DNA of 64,000 nucleotides from NCBI GenBank assembly GCA_008973525.1, contig WACJ01000126.1, positions 1,426,001 through 1,490,000 on the forward strand, in the 5' to 3' direction. The DNA is from Stenopsyche tienmushanensis (taxonomy: Eukaryota > Arthropoda > Insecta > Trichoptera > Stenopsychidae). The stretch's first letter is position 1. Every line of letters starts with the position of its first letter. The notes beneath the pieces were generated by a model, which was not told where the DNA came from, did no database searches, and saw only the letters and a list, made by a program, of their open reading frames with translations. The position numbers and the translations under genes were made by a program. Below, piece after piece: positions 10,290 to 21,573 of the stretch.

Positions 10290-11344
10290 AGATCGTGATT
10301 AGTTTTTCCGTGTGTTTTTAAGTGAGATCACAGTCTCCCGCATACGTTGTGTTAAAAAAGCCTACGATATATTTTATTCGGCCGGCGATCAATAAAAGCG
10401 TCGATAATTTTTAATTACTCAAAGGTGACTCATGAAAATAGCGATTAGGAAATCCTGATGGATGGTCGAAACAGATAAAGCATAAGTGGAAAATGAAGTA
10501 AGAGATACGTGGAGTTCCGTATTTGCTGATAGCACTACTAATTATATGACGACATTGATGCAAAACTGGGAATTTATCACTGACATGGAAAAAATATTAT
10601 ATGTTTGGACAATGAGAAACACGAAAATGCAGTTTTTCCGCATGAAATGAAGATTAGATTAGGTATTATATAGGATCGTCATATTTTTTTGTCTCACCGT
10701 CTTACTGGAAGTAGACATGAGACAATATGATTCAATTGTGACCATAAAAATTCACTCAACATTAGTTGGTATCGCTCAGAATTCTCAGTTTGTGTGCAAA
10801 TGTGACCCAATTATTCCATTTGCCCAAAAAATGCAAGGGTTAAACAACGAACGACAATTTCGCTTATTGTCGTTCGTTGTTTAACCCTTTGCGTTGTGAA
10901 GTAATTTCAGATCATCATAAACTTAGATGCTATATTCGTATAACAGCATTAATGTGACACGGACTAAAACTCGCAAAACTCCCGATTTCCCGACAAATTA
11001 TTTATTTTCATCGCTGCAGATGAATACTTATATACTATAACACTTTGATGTGATTCGTAATTACATTACGGAGGAATATAAAAATTCTGAAGCCCGTATC
11101 TATTATATTTCATATCGATATTCCCATTATTAGAGTCGATGTGTAGTGAATACATCACCGGTTGGGAAAGGTTAATATAACAATTTGAAACACATATACG
11201 TACTGTATATATGTATATATTGATTAGACAGTTACTGCCCTTACGCGCCGCCTAAGCTCGCCAATTAATAGTTACGCCACTGTTTCCAATGGCAAAATAC
11301 ATTTAATCTAGCTACCTATGCTTCTCTTATAAAAACTATGATTA
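10290..11344. other. No gene recognised; contains a perfect hairpin
   Basis: Non-coding, AT-rich. The only structure noted is the hairpin at 10835-10889, listed separately. Confidence 0.5.
10835..10889. repeat. Perfect 24-bp hairpin with 7-nt loop
   Basis: Arms 10835-10858 and 10866-10889 are exact complements (AAGGGTTAAACAACGAACGA and onward) around the loop TTCGCTT. I see no transposon end or coding frame in or next to it. Confidence 0.9.
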
Positions 11345-11592
11345 GGAGTCAACTACAATCAGATACTGTCTTTCAAAGACGGGTTGAAGATCTTTCACCA
11401 AATGTCCAAGGCAAGCAACTGATGATTGATGACATTCTGCAATTAGAATTATGATTAAAAATCATGTTTTTTTCCTAAAAAACAATTCAATAATGTGTAA
11501 TTTATGTGTCCAATTGTTTCACTGAACTGCCTTAATGCGTTTTGGGATGCAATTTAAAAAAATTAAAAACGCATGTATTAATGTAATTTGAT

Positions 11593-12311
11593 CATTAGGT
11601 CCACCCGAAAGGAATTCATTATTTTCATACGATCTCGTTTGAGTTCAGTTTGATTAATCAGCTTTGTTTTTTGTGTCCTAAATCTTATTTTATTATTATA
11701 AATGCATATTATATGAAGGTTTTATACACACAAGATTGAAACTATATTGTGGCTGCTCATAATAAATATTATGCGTACTTAATATTGCAATGCTTTGATG
11801 GTTGCAATACTTTAATCTACAATTTTAACGACGTCTACCGAAACCCTAGCCATCTTGTATCGAAAGCAGGCGACGTTTATTTAACAATAATCAACGTAAA
11901 CTGCTTGTGAATAAAAAAGCAGCTTTGTAGATTTTAATTTAATGGCGATAAATACAATTATTCAAGTTTAAATTGTTATTAATGTCCGCAACGTTGAAAA
12001 TTTGATGGGAATATGCCTGGAGTTATTTATTATGAACTTCTTAAACTGGGCGAAAATATAAATGCGGAATCGTATTGTCGATAATCATTAAACGATTAAA
12101 AAAATTAAAAATGTATATCAAATCAAAAATCATTTAAATTCGTATTTTCAGTCGAAATTATCTACTTTTTATAAGGAGGGGATTGAAAACTTGTAGAAGA
12201 TATAGGAGTTGATTGTTAATAATAAAAGCGATTATATTAATTAATGAGTTGTATTAAAAAAAAAAAAAAAATGGAGTTTAAAGCCGTAAAAAAATAATGG
12301 ATTTATTTCGG
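11593..12311 (+). mobile_element. Internally deleted mariner with both terminal repeats
   Basis: The ends are TAGGTCCACCCGAAAGGAAT (left) and the complement TAGGTTATCCCGAAATAAAT (right), variants of a terminal repeat that also ends elements at 17114, 20236, 20999 and 21573. Inside, MPGVIYYELLKLGENINAES resembles the conserved mariner segment after the second catalytic aspartate. The rest of the transposase is lost. Confidence 0.7.
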
Positions 12312-12784
12312 GATAACCTAATATTATGGTATTTACTATAAACACTGCTAGCAAATTAAAAGCTGGAAAAGGCAAAACGAAATTCTAGCAAAGGAAGTCC
12401 TTCTTATTAGTCAAAAACTTATTCAAGTATCGATCCAAATGGTCATTGAGCAATGATTTGCAGCAGACAGTGGCCATAAAAACGCGAGGATTTGTTTAGA
12501 TCATAAATCGGATTTCATATAGTGATCTTTCAATGTCTTCCGTGTATTTTTAATTTAGGATGAGGCGACTTGAATTGGATTTTTAGACAGGAAAGATCTA
12601 TGAATGAATAGCGAAATTATTAATAAAATGATATTTTAATTATTGTTGCAAATCCATTCAATCAAAGGCGTCCCTGCACGATTTTATCAATAAATTATTT
12701 GGTTTGTCTGGATTTTATCAACACATCTTTAGCGGGACACGGCTTACAGTCCTTGGCGCGCCGTACGCAGAAATACTATTGAAT

Positions 12785-13330
12785 CTTTCAATAGAGACGC
12801 TTGAAGTTTTTTAGCTTATAGCGATCATGCTATTAAAGCGATATCTATCAAATTTATTGTGCATTATTTAATAAAGTATGGCAAATTATCTTGGAAGATT
12901 ATAGCGTTGTACAATGTGTGTAAATTATCAAAATTTATGTTCAAAATTAGTGCTTCGTTTGCCAAAAACGTTCCGCCAAACAAATCTATGCTACTGAGAT
13001 CGTGCAATTTAACGCCTTTAGACTTCAGACTCAAATCGCAGATCAATGCATATAAATATCAAACAATTGATGCCTTCAAAGTCAACATAATGAATGCTAT
13101 CCAGTAAATTAAAGTCAGATTTATGCGACAAAGTCATCGAAAATTGGAGCTATGGAATACGTACAACCAAGCAAAGCCGCGGCGGATATTTGAACGATAT
13201 TATATTCCATATTAAATGCCATAAAATATTCTTTTAAATATAATAAAATTTGAGTAAATATCTCATATAAAATTTGTTTTATATATATTTAAAAATCGAC
13301 CGTCCTTATTGAAGGACCCATTTTTAAAGC
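12785..13330 (+). mobile_element. Tc1/mariner-like element, family X (copy 2)
   Basis: The ends TCTTTCAATAGAGACGC and (complement) GTCCTTCAATAAGGACGG are inverted repeats. The interior encodes a decayed transposase C-terminus: NLTPLDFRLKSQINAYKYQT, then CDKVIENWSYGI and SRGGYLNDIIFH. This pattern is typical of DDE transposases of the IS630/Tc1/mariner group. Confidence 0.7.
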
Positions 13331-13339
13331 TTTTAACTT

Positions 13340-13640
13340 AAAAATTAAGTAAATTTTACGGTTTGCGCGGCATATGATCAATTTGGATGATAAAAGGTTG
13401 TCGAGCACTGCTTTATCTAATGGGAAATCGATTTCGTTGTTTGATTTTCGTGTATTTCACACGCTTGATCGTTTATATCGTCGGCTGCTTGTTTATTTTG
13501 GTTTTATGCAAATGGTGGATGTTCGTGTCTGCATGTGAGGATGTTCTAATTCGCTTAATGATCCTCAAATGTTGAGCATCGGTGGGTACTACCCTTTATG
13601 AGCTGAAGGCTCAGCCACAGTCGCTGCTTGGCCAGGGTGG
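13340..13640. other. No gene recognised
   Basis: A 62-codon + frame at 13387-13575 is hydrophobic but has no family match or convincing context. I do not call it a gene. Confidence 0.4.
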
Positions 13641-13655
13641 GACCAGCACTGCCAG

Positions 13656-13690
13656 TCAGTAGCGGTGCGTCGCTCGCCAGTGTCGTACGT
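13656..13690 (+). promoter_or_regulatory. Candidate TATA-less promoter (Inr + DPE)
   Basis: TCAGT at 13656-13660 matches the arthropod initiator, with +1 at A13658. At the canonical +28 to +33 distance, 13685-13690 reads GTACGT, matching the DPE consensus RGWYVT at five of six positions. The surroundings are unusually GC-rich for this region. Inferred, with no transcript evidence. Confidence 0.4.
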
Positions 13691-13748
13691 GTTGTTCTTC
13701 GTTTACAATTTCGTCTTTCCACGCGGACATCGTCTACATTTTTCACAA
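13658..13748 (+). other. Candidate non-coding first exon
   Basis: Ninety-one bases run from the initiator to a strong splice donor, CAA|GTAAGTTG at 13749. The segment has no ATG, as expected of a 5' leader. The nearest plausible + strand acceptor to a real coding exon is TTTGTTTCAG ending at 28408, which would make this the first exon of the fog-like gene with an intron of about 14.7 kb. The link is an inference. Confidence 0.35.
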
Positions 13749-13749
13749 G

Positions 13750-15050
13750 TAAGTTGATTTTAAATCCATACATGATCATCTAAAGGTCGCCCGATTGCAT
13801 TGCTCCGAACAAAGGCGCGTTGTTTAATGAACAAATTCGATTTGTTCAATTTTTTTAGGGCGAATCCTAAAACAAATACATTGTAATGCGTGAATATTTT
13901 GAACGTCAAACTCTCAATTGACACATTTTATAAGAGTTTCATCAACGAACGAAAGTCGCCGACACGTTTAGAAAGCTAATTACGTCTAAAATTACGCGCA
14001 TTTTTTGATTTGGCTATTCCCGGAATTGCATGACAGTTCCAGTATTCTGCCAAATTTATCAGCCAAAGTGCCAAATCGAGGATTAGATTTTTTCACCGTG
14101 GCTTTAGGGCCCTTTTACATGGAAATGAGGCCTATCTTTGTAAGCTGGATTAGCAATTCCTGCGACGGACGTCTCGGCATACCTGCTCCCAAATTTTGAT
14201 AATCAATTATCAGTCGGACGGGAATATTTTTTGTATCGAAACGCACATTAACAGACATCCAAATTTGTTTTTCGGATCATGATCGTCGTAATTAACGTCA
14301 ATAAAATTGCAACTCTTCGCGTTTGTCGGTCGAAATTTGTTCATCAATTAACCGGCGGAATTATCCCAATACGAATATTAGTAAACAGTCTTATATAAAA
14401 TGTTTCTTGTTTACACAATAATTAATTGATGCTTATCTAATGAGTGTTTTTATTAGCCTCGTAGGTCAATTTTGTAAGATACAGAATAAATTCGAACATA
14501 TCTTTTATATAGCCTTGATATTGGATTTTTTTGTGACACATAAGGATATGTATTTCAACATTTAAACAGGACACAGTGTGCATATTTTAAGCATTTGGCC
14601 TACATTTTTTTATTTTTAAATTCGTATTTATACGGAAATAATCCACATTTTTCCTTTTTATCATGCATAGGATACGAATTTATTAAATCAGGGGACTGTG
14701 TATTTAAAAGAAGTTTAAAAAGAATAGCATCAAGAAACATGATCAAATTAAAAATTATCGTTTATCAAAATCATTTACAATTGAATCAAATTTTTAGACT
14801 AATCTATTACATTTTAAACGTATGTTTTGATTAGATAGTCTATTGTAACGTCTATTATATTGTCTTGATCGAATCTAAATATTTTGGATTTTATTATCCT
14901 ATAGCTCTAAAAATGTGACACGAATCTTCTTTTTTATTCTTATCTATTACGATCACATACCTATATTCCATATTTGGCTTATTATGATGCAAAGAACTGT
15001 TGTCAGAGGACTGTTTAATTAAATTATCATTATAACAAAATCTTCTATAA
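13750..15050. other. No gene recognised; possible intron
   Basis: The block 13.78-14.4 kb is less AT-rich than most of the window and shows no transposon signature. If the exon at 13658-13748 is real, this is intronic and could hold regulatory sequence. Small + frames (14005-14199, 14595-14834) have no motifs. Confidence 0.35.
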
Positions 15051-15059
15051 CATAAATAA

Positions 15060-15440
15060 TTGCTATTTTAGTGACGCAACAATCAGAATTAAATTTTTAA
15101 ACGCGTTTTTCAACACGGTTGACATGATATCTCATGTTCTAATTAACGGATTTACTTCAAATTTAATATGAACCTTTTTTATATAGCCCTATATAGTTCA
15201 TACCATATTTATGTCAAAATTTTATATTTAACTATTTCAAAAAAATTAAAACTATAAAAAAATATGACCAAAAAATGATTTTTTTAAAAACAGTTTAACA
15301 TATTATGAAAATAAAATTATTCATTTTTCTTTGAGGTAGGGACTATAGCGACATCTTTATTAACAAAGAATCTTTTTATATTTTTGTATTTTGAATGCAT
15401 AAAAAGGTTTAAATCGTGTCAACCAGAACATGCCCTTTTT
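15060..15440. repeat. Dispersed AT-rich repeat Y (copy 2)
   Basis: Second copy of the repeat at 2640-3060, same orientation, with several small indels. Confidence 0.55.
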
Positions 15441-15494
15441 ATCCCTTACATTTTACCAACCTATAACTTCTTAAATTTAAATATTTTTTATATA

Positions 15495-16275
15495 CGCATG
15501 AGTCTTTTTTTATGCGATTTTCAAAAATAATGGATGCTATCCCTTATTTTTCTATAGAGGACAAAGCTTTTTTTATGCGAATGCGCATAAAAAAATCTAA
15601 AATTAACTTAGCTTTATTTAGCCACTAGACTTAGGGCAACTTTTCAACTTTTAAAAAGTATTGTATTATGAGCACTTATCAACATATACTGGATAAAATA
15701 GATAATAAGTCATTAACTAAAAATCATTTTGCACTGTATAAATAATGTTTTATGTGTGTAAGATAACTCCACACACTTATTCTAACTAATTCTTGTTGGA
15801 AAGAAGTTTGGCCCGAATGTGTTACAAATGAGGAAATAATAAAAACTTCGACATTGTCAGATCAAATCATTACATTGGCAAATAAACTTGTTGGAGAAAG
15901 CTTTGATACTTTTTCTTAAAATGATTTGGATGAATTTTCTTGAGGATACTCCCTTGAATGAAGATGATATTATTGATTTGATATGGCAGCGAAGAAACAG
16001 AAGATGATATTAAAGTGGAAGAAACTCCTGCCCCCCCTTACTCTAAAGATTATACAAGAATCTAGTCAACTTTGCAATAAATTAGAAAGAAAAAAAATGT
16101 TTTAATCGTCACAAGACTTTTTTATGCGATTTTTGATACATTCTATTACATTGATTTGAAGTTATGCTATTTTTAAAAATAATGGAATTCATCCCTCAGT
16201 TTTCTATGTAGTTCAAGTCTTTTTTTATGCGATTTTTTTATATGCGATTCCAACGCATAAAAATAGACCCAAGTG
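15495..16275 (+). mobile_element. Pogo/Tigger-like transposon remnant
   Basis: At 15794-15920 the + strand reads CWKEVWPECVTNEEIIKTST followed by LSDQIITLANKLVGESF, which resembles the C-terminal tail of Tigger/jerky-type transposases. Both flanks carry CTTTTTTTATGCGATTTT motifs and a shared AAAAATAATGGA block in direct orientation (about 15520 and 16170), as subterminal repeats. The catalytic domain is absent. Confidence 0.5.
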
Positions 16276-17110
16276 TATTCTGAAAATGTCAATAAATAAC
16301 AACCAAAATTTGTGCCTCTAAACTAGAATACACCCTTTCTATTAGCGCCTGAATAAATATTATGATAAATAAATACGATCATGAAGATGCTTGAACGTTG
16401 ACTCCGACGGCCATGTATTTAATAGCGATTTCGAAAATCAAAAAAATCATTGAGGGTTCATTATCTGAGGTCATGCGATTAGACATGAACTGTTTCTCAT
16501 AGACAGAAATGGTTTAAACCACTACACCGTCGATACCGTAGCATTATTATTTTTCCTGGTCCGCAGAATTGTCAGTTCTTCCACGCTGAATCACCACGTC
16601 TTTAGATCTGTGGCATTCGGTTTTTTTTCCCTCCAAGGGTTACGATTTCCTGATAGTGACTCAACCAAAGTGACGCACATCTTCCGCAAGAGCAAACTGG
16701 ATGATTTATCCGCAGATAGCTAAACCGGGTTGATCGTCCGCGGCAATGAAAAAAGACGATGACTAAGAGTCTGCAGAATTTAGGTAGCTTCTCTGTGATA
16801 ACCTTTGCCATGATTGATGGACTGCAGGAATCCACTGTTATAATTGAGGAGCTTAATTGCCGAAGAATACCGTTCGATAAAATCCGTTGAAAGGGTTGAT
16901 AAAAATGGATCAAATAAAAATGTAATTACGGAAGATGTTAACTTGCAATTGCATGAGATAAGACTTGACTATTGACATTACAAAGGTTACTTAATGAACC
17001 TCAATTATCATGCAATCAGACGTAATTATGTTTACAGTTAAATGTAAATGAATTACTGTCACTTTCTTAAGAAATTGCTAAGAACAGTTGAAAGGCATTG
17101 GACTGCGGTT
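16276..17110. other. No gene recognised
   Basis: A 103-codon - frame (16602-16913) contains seven cysteines but no pattern I recognise and no good splice context. Confidence 0.35.
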
Positions 17111-17330
17111 GTATCAGGTTGTCCCGAAAGAAATCCATTATTTATTGTTTGGCTCAACTTAACACTTTATTTTTTCACTCACTACACTCGCGTCACTACA
17201 CCCCAGAATCCAAAACGAGCTGCCGACAACAAGACGTATCCTATTTGAAAAAAAAAGTCTTGTTGGAATATTCAAATGACACTACGCTCTTTCGAGGAAT
17301 TCTAAAACGTCACAAAAAGTGAAAATTCAA
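17111..17330 (+). mobile_element. Mariner end fragment
   Basis: CAGGTTGTCCCGAAAGAAAT at about 17115 is the intact consensus-like terminal repeat of the mariner family seen at 11593, 12311 and 20236-21573. Only this end is recognisable. Confidence 0.5.
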
Positions 17331-17437
17331 GCTTTGACAGTCGATCGGAATAAGAAGAAGAATCGTTTGTATTGGTTCGTGTCTATACGCAACATAAAGC
17401 AACCACTACACCATTAGCAAGCCTATTTTATTACATA

Positions 17438-17630
17438 CTAGTGATTACCCGACATGCGTTGCAATGCCACGTCTCGCACAACAAACTGCGTACACAAACA
17501 ATATTTTTACTACGCCTATGTTATTCTCGCAAGTGTAAACAGTATGTTGACAAAGTTTTATCGCAATCGGATGAACGGTGTGGAAGCACATTAAATACGA
17601 ACAAACAAACATTGATTTTTATATATTAGA
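17438..17630 (-). mobile_element. Non-autonomous Helitron (HINE), copy C, complete
   Basis: This is the cleanest copy of the family. On the - strand it starts TCTAATATATAAAAATCAAT right after a host A and ends GGGTAATCACTAG right before a host T. That is the canonical Helitron A|TC...CTRR|T insertion with no target duplication. It is 193 bp, with no coding capacity. Related copies are at 4505, 18437, 45063, 53998 and 62013. Confidence 0.75.
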
Positions 17631-18436
17631 TTACACAACGCACGGCCACATCTTTCATCTAACAATTTCCGTTTACAAATAGAAAAAAGCAATATATTAA
17701 ATCAATTTGGTAGGGGTTAAGAATTTTTACTTCTACTATGCGAGGGTATAATGCATTTTTTCAAGCTAAGAGTAAAAAGTTGATCTGACAAACATCTTGA
17801 TGCATTTATTGAATGGCAAACTCGTCAAAGAGCGCCGCCATTCATTCGAAAACGTGACATTTCACAGGATTTATGGATCTATTCCCATCTCGTGCTTCAC
17901 ATTTCTGCGGTCCCGTGAAAAAAATGTTCAAATTATCAATAAAAAAAGATCGCACACCATCGATAGCGGCGTCCCAAGTAGGGTGGAATCTCAGCTTTCA
18001 ACGACTCTGACATCCGATAAAAGCTCTATGCTCGGCTCAAATCTCGAGAGATCTTTGGGTTTAGTGACCTTCAACATTTTTCCGTTGGAGGATTAGCCAT
18101 TCTTCCGGGGTTTCCATCAGCTCTGACTTATTCTACGTATCGTTCTACTCGGTTGGGCAATTCAATTACGCGTATCGTTTAGTCGGCTGCTTCATTCATA
18201 TAACTCACAGAGGATCAGTTCTTCAATCTCATTTTTATTGCGAGACTCTTATCCTACTCGAGAAACAAATTGCTATTTAACGCATGAGAGTTTCGCCGAG
18301 CAATTTCAAAAAAATGTGTTGAATCACGCCCCATCAAAACGCGGACGATCTTGAAATTTTCAGAAAAATCGTTTAAAAAACAACACTTCGTTTGAATTCC
18401 GATGATGTCGACGAATTTCCATTTGTTTGATTGGTT
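17631..18436. other. No gene recognised
   Basis: Largely free of transposon signatures. A 99-codon + frame (17797-18096) has no recognisable domain. It may be intronic or regulatory if the remote promoter model is right. Confidence 0.35.
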
Positions 18437-18735
18437 TTTCAATGCCACAAGCGCTTAGTAATTATTTTAAAAGAAACGCAGTAGTACAGTTACATGGTTT
18501 ATTGCGTTAAGCCACGTGTAGTGGAAGCTGAATGGACTAGGATCTAAAAGCATGCATGCGCAATATGATGCATATGTTAAACGTCTCGCAAAACAAATTC
18601 CACACAAAAACAATGATTGTGTTAAATCTAAAACCTTCTTAAGTGCTTGCTCAATAACTCCCCAAAGTTTCATCGCAATCAGATGAACGGTATAGAAGCG
18701 TATACAATACATACAAACAACAAACATTCATTTGG
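18437..18735 (-). mobile_element. Non-autonomous Helitron, copy D
   Basis: It shares with the 53998-54170 copy the blocks GAATTTGTTTTGCGAGACGT and GATTGCGATGAAACTTTGG on the - strand. The 3' end stops at GGCATTG and lacks the CGGGT...CTAG terminus, so it is truncated. Confidence 0.6.
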
Positions 18736-19539
18736 GCCATTTAAAAGCACTTGCGATGTATCCATATCATCAAATCCAACACGATTTCTAGACTGTGAGC
18801 TTCAAAATCCGGCATACCAATTAAAAGACAGCAATTCCGACAAATGTCGCTACACTTATTCGACCACGAAAAAAAAAACAACAGATCAATTAAAAGATCT
18901 CTTTAATTACACTCAATTATTCCTAATTAAGGAAAACACTGATGTCACTCCTGTCGGTCGCATTCCTCAGATCTCCCAAGAAGAAAACGTGCCTCGGAAG
19001 CCCTCAAACTACAAATTCGACTTCAATTCTAACCCCTGACCTCCGGCGCAGCGCCGAAGCACCGAAGCGGTTAAATATAGAAAGTGAAATTTTCCATTAT
19101 ACAATATGCGCGGGTAGAATTTTAATTCAATTTCGCGGGCCCCACATTATGACGGGAGACTTTATCTCATCGCTAAGTGAAACTTAAGAAGGTACACGTG
19201 TACTTCTTCAATGTCGCTCCCGCGGGAGCAGGTATTACCCGGCCCAATTCTAATGTCATTAAGATTTATTCCCCGGCTCTACAGCCATCTGCCGTTAAAA
19301 CTGTATTATTTTATTTAAAGGATAGGAGAGTTTTCCATAAACACTGCTCAACCGGGAGAGCTTCATTTGCATCTTAAATTGGGGATCACATGTTTTTTAC
19401 TCGAATTTCACGTGATTTAAGCCGTAATCTTGCCGAAAACGTTTCGAGCATGATTCACTTTCTAACCTTTCAACTTTATCTTTGTATCTTTCGACGGGAT
19501 GTTTATTTTCTATTATATTTTGGATCAAAAACCGCCATA
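18736..19539. other. No gene recognised; possible conserved non-coding sequence
   Basis: The block 18.95-19.4 kb has balanced composition and no transposon signature, with the 12-bp palindrome GTACACGTGTAC near 19195. Small + frames overlap it in two frames, and the longest (18647-19039) begins in the Helitron, so I do not call it a gene. Confidence 0.3.
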
Positions 19540-21240
19540 ACCGTAAAATCCACTTAATTTTTTAAGTTAAAGCGTTAAAAATGGTTCATTCAATAAGGGC
19601 GCTCTATTTTTAATTTTATATAAAACAAATTCTATATGAGATATTTACTCAAATTTTATTATATTTAAAAGAATATTTTATGGCATTTAATATAGAATAT
19701 AATATCGTTCAAATATCTACCGCGGCTTTGCTTGATGGTACGTATTCCATAGCTCCAATTTTCTTGAAAGATTCAATAGTATTTCTGCGTACGGCGCGCC
19801 AAGGACTGTAAGCCGTGTCCCGCTAAAGATGTGTTGATAAAATCCAGACAAATTAAATAATTTATTGATAAAATCGTGCAGGGACGCCTTTGATTGAATG
19901 GATTTGCAACAATAATTAAAATATATTTTTATTAATAATTTCGTTATTCATTCATAGATCTCTCCTGTCTAAAAACTCCAGTTCAAGTCATCTCATCCTA
20001 AATTAAAAATACACGGAAGACATTGAAAGATCTCTATATGAAATCCGAATTATGATCTAAACATATCCTCGAATTTTTATGGCCACTGTCTGCTGCAAAT
20101 CATTGCTCAATGACCATTTGGATCGATACTTGAATAAGTTTTTGACTAATAAGAAGGACTTCCTTTGCTAGAATTTCGTTTTGCCTTTTCCAGCTTTTAA
20201 TTTGCTAGCAGTGTCTATAGTAAATACCATAATATTAGGTTATCCCGAAATAAATCCATTATTTTTTTACGGCTTTAAACTTCATTTTATTATTCTTTTT
20301 ATACAACTCATTAATTAATATAATCGCTTTTATTATTAACAATCAACTCCTATATCTTCTACAAGTTTTCAATCCCCTCCTTATAAAAAATAGATAATTT
20401 CGACTGAAAATGCGAATTTAAATGATTTTTAATTTGATATACATTTTTAATTTTTTTAATCGTTTAATGATTATCGACAATACGATTCCGCATTTATATT
20501 TTCGCCCAGTTTAAGAAGTTCATAATAAATAACTCCAGGCATATTCCATCAAATTTTCAACGTTGCAGATATTAATAACAATTTAAACTTGAATAATTGT
20601 ATTTTTCGCCATTCAATTAAAATCTACAAAGCTGCTTTTTTTTATATACAAGCAGTTTACGTTGATTATTGTTAAATAAACGTCGCCTGCTTTCGATACA
20701 AGATGGCTAAGGTTTCGGTAGACGTGGATAAAATTGTAGATTAAAGTATTGCAACCATCAAAGCATTGCAATATTAAGTACGCATAATATTTATTATGAG
20801 TAGCCACAATATAGTTTTAATCTTGTATCTATAAAACCTTCATATAATAATAAAATAAGATTTAAGACACAAAAAACAAAGCTGATTAACCATATAACAA
20901 AAAATATCTACAAAGATGATTCATTCAATGTGCCTGGACGTAAAATGAATTCAAACGAGAGCGTGTGAAAATAATGGATTTCTTTCGGGAGGACCTAATG
21001 CCTAAATTATATTAATACAGGCGTTTTGAACCTTTTTTTTGTTTGCATCCCAAAACGTATTAAGATATCGATTTGCACGATTCATGGATATTTTTTAAAG
21101 AAAAGCAGTGCAATAATTGGACAGAAAAATTACATATTATATATTTTTTAATCATAATTCTAATTGTGGAATGACATGAAATATCAGTTCATTGTTAGCC
21201 TTAGTCTTTTGCTGAAAGCTCTTCAACTCATATTTGAAAG
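19540..21240 (-). repeat. Right arm of the large inverted duplication
   Basis: Reverse-complement counterpart of 11345-13335. Shared unique-looking blocks, such as TTTGCTAGAATTTCGTTTTG near 20165, show that this is one duplicated composite unit and not independent insertions of each transposon. Family X is internally deleted here (19540-19760). Confidence 0.8.
20236..20999 (-). mobile_element. Internally deleted mariner, nested in a related mariner
   Basis: Bounded by TAGGTTATCCCGAAATAAAT at 20236-20260 and, in complement, TAGGTCCTCCCGAAAGAAAT ending at 20999. It is the counterpart of 11593-12311. The sequence to its right belongs to a second member of the same family. Confidence 0.7.
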
Positions 21241-21573
21241 CTAACATCTTTCTGCTTATAGTGGACTTCTGATCTTTGTTTTCTTAGTTTAATTCTTAGG
21301 GATCTTGCTTGATGTTTTCATCTTCCAGAAGCAAGCTCAATGTCGGGAAGGAAGAAAACCAGCATACAAATCTCGAATATATTCTTCATTGGTTTTGGGC
21401 TCCGCCATGCTTAAGTCTTAATAATAAAATCAAGATTTAAGCCACAAAAATTAAAGCTGATGAACCATAAAATAAGAAAAAATATTCACAGAAATGTGTA
21501 CTTTAACGTGTCTGGACACAAACTTAACCCAAACGAAAGCTTGTAGAAATAATGAATTTCTTTCGGGATGACC
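21000..21573 (-). mobile_element. 5' part of an older mariner of the same family
   Basis: On the - strand it starts AGGTCATCCCGAAAGAAATT at 21573 and runs through a leader alignable with that of the inner element into ATGGCGGAGCCCAAAACCAA near 21410, a degenerate start region. It is interrupted at 20999 by the inner mariner. Confidence 0.55.

Larger units (their letters stand above)
11345..13335 (+). repeat. Left arm of a large inverted duplication
   Basis: This arm matches the complement of 19540-21240 over most of its length, with many substitutions and an extra segment of about 350 bp (roughly 12790-13140) absent from the right arm. It contains, in order, mariner-related flank, a deleted mariner (11593-12311), an unclassified 470-bp block and a family X element (12785-13330). 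The spacer between the arms is about 6.2 kb. Confidence 0.8.

Noticed and set aside
16602..16913. Cysteine-containing 103-codon - frame
   Set aside because: Cysteine spacing fits no secreted peptide or zinc finger pattern I know, and there is no upstream signal.
18647..19039. 130-codon + frame
   Set aside because: Its first third is Helitron sequence read through, and the remainder has no recognisable domain.
13340..19540. Idea that the inverted repeats bound a self-synthesising Polinton-type element
   Set aside because: The interior has no polymerase, integrase, protease or packaging-type gene, and the arms are themselves made of smaller transposons.
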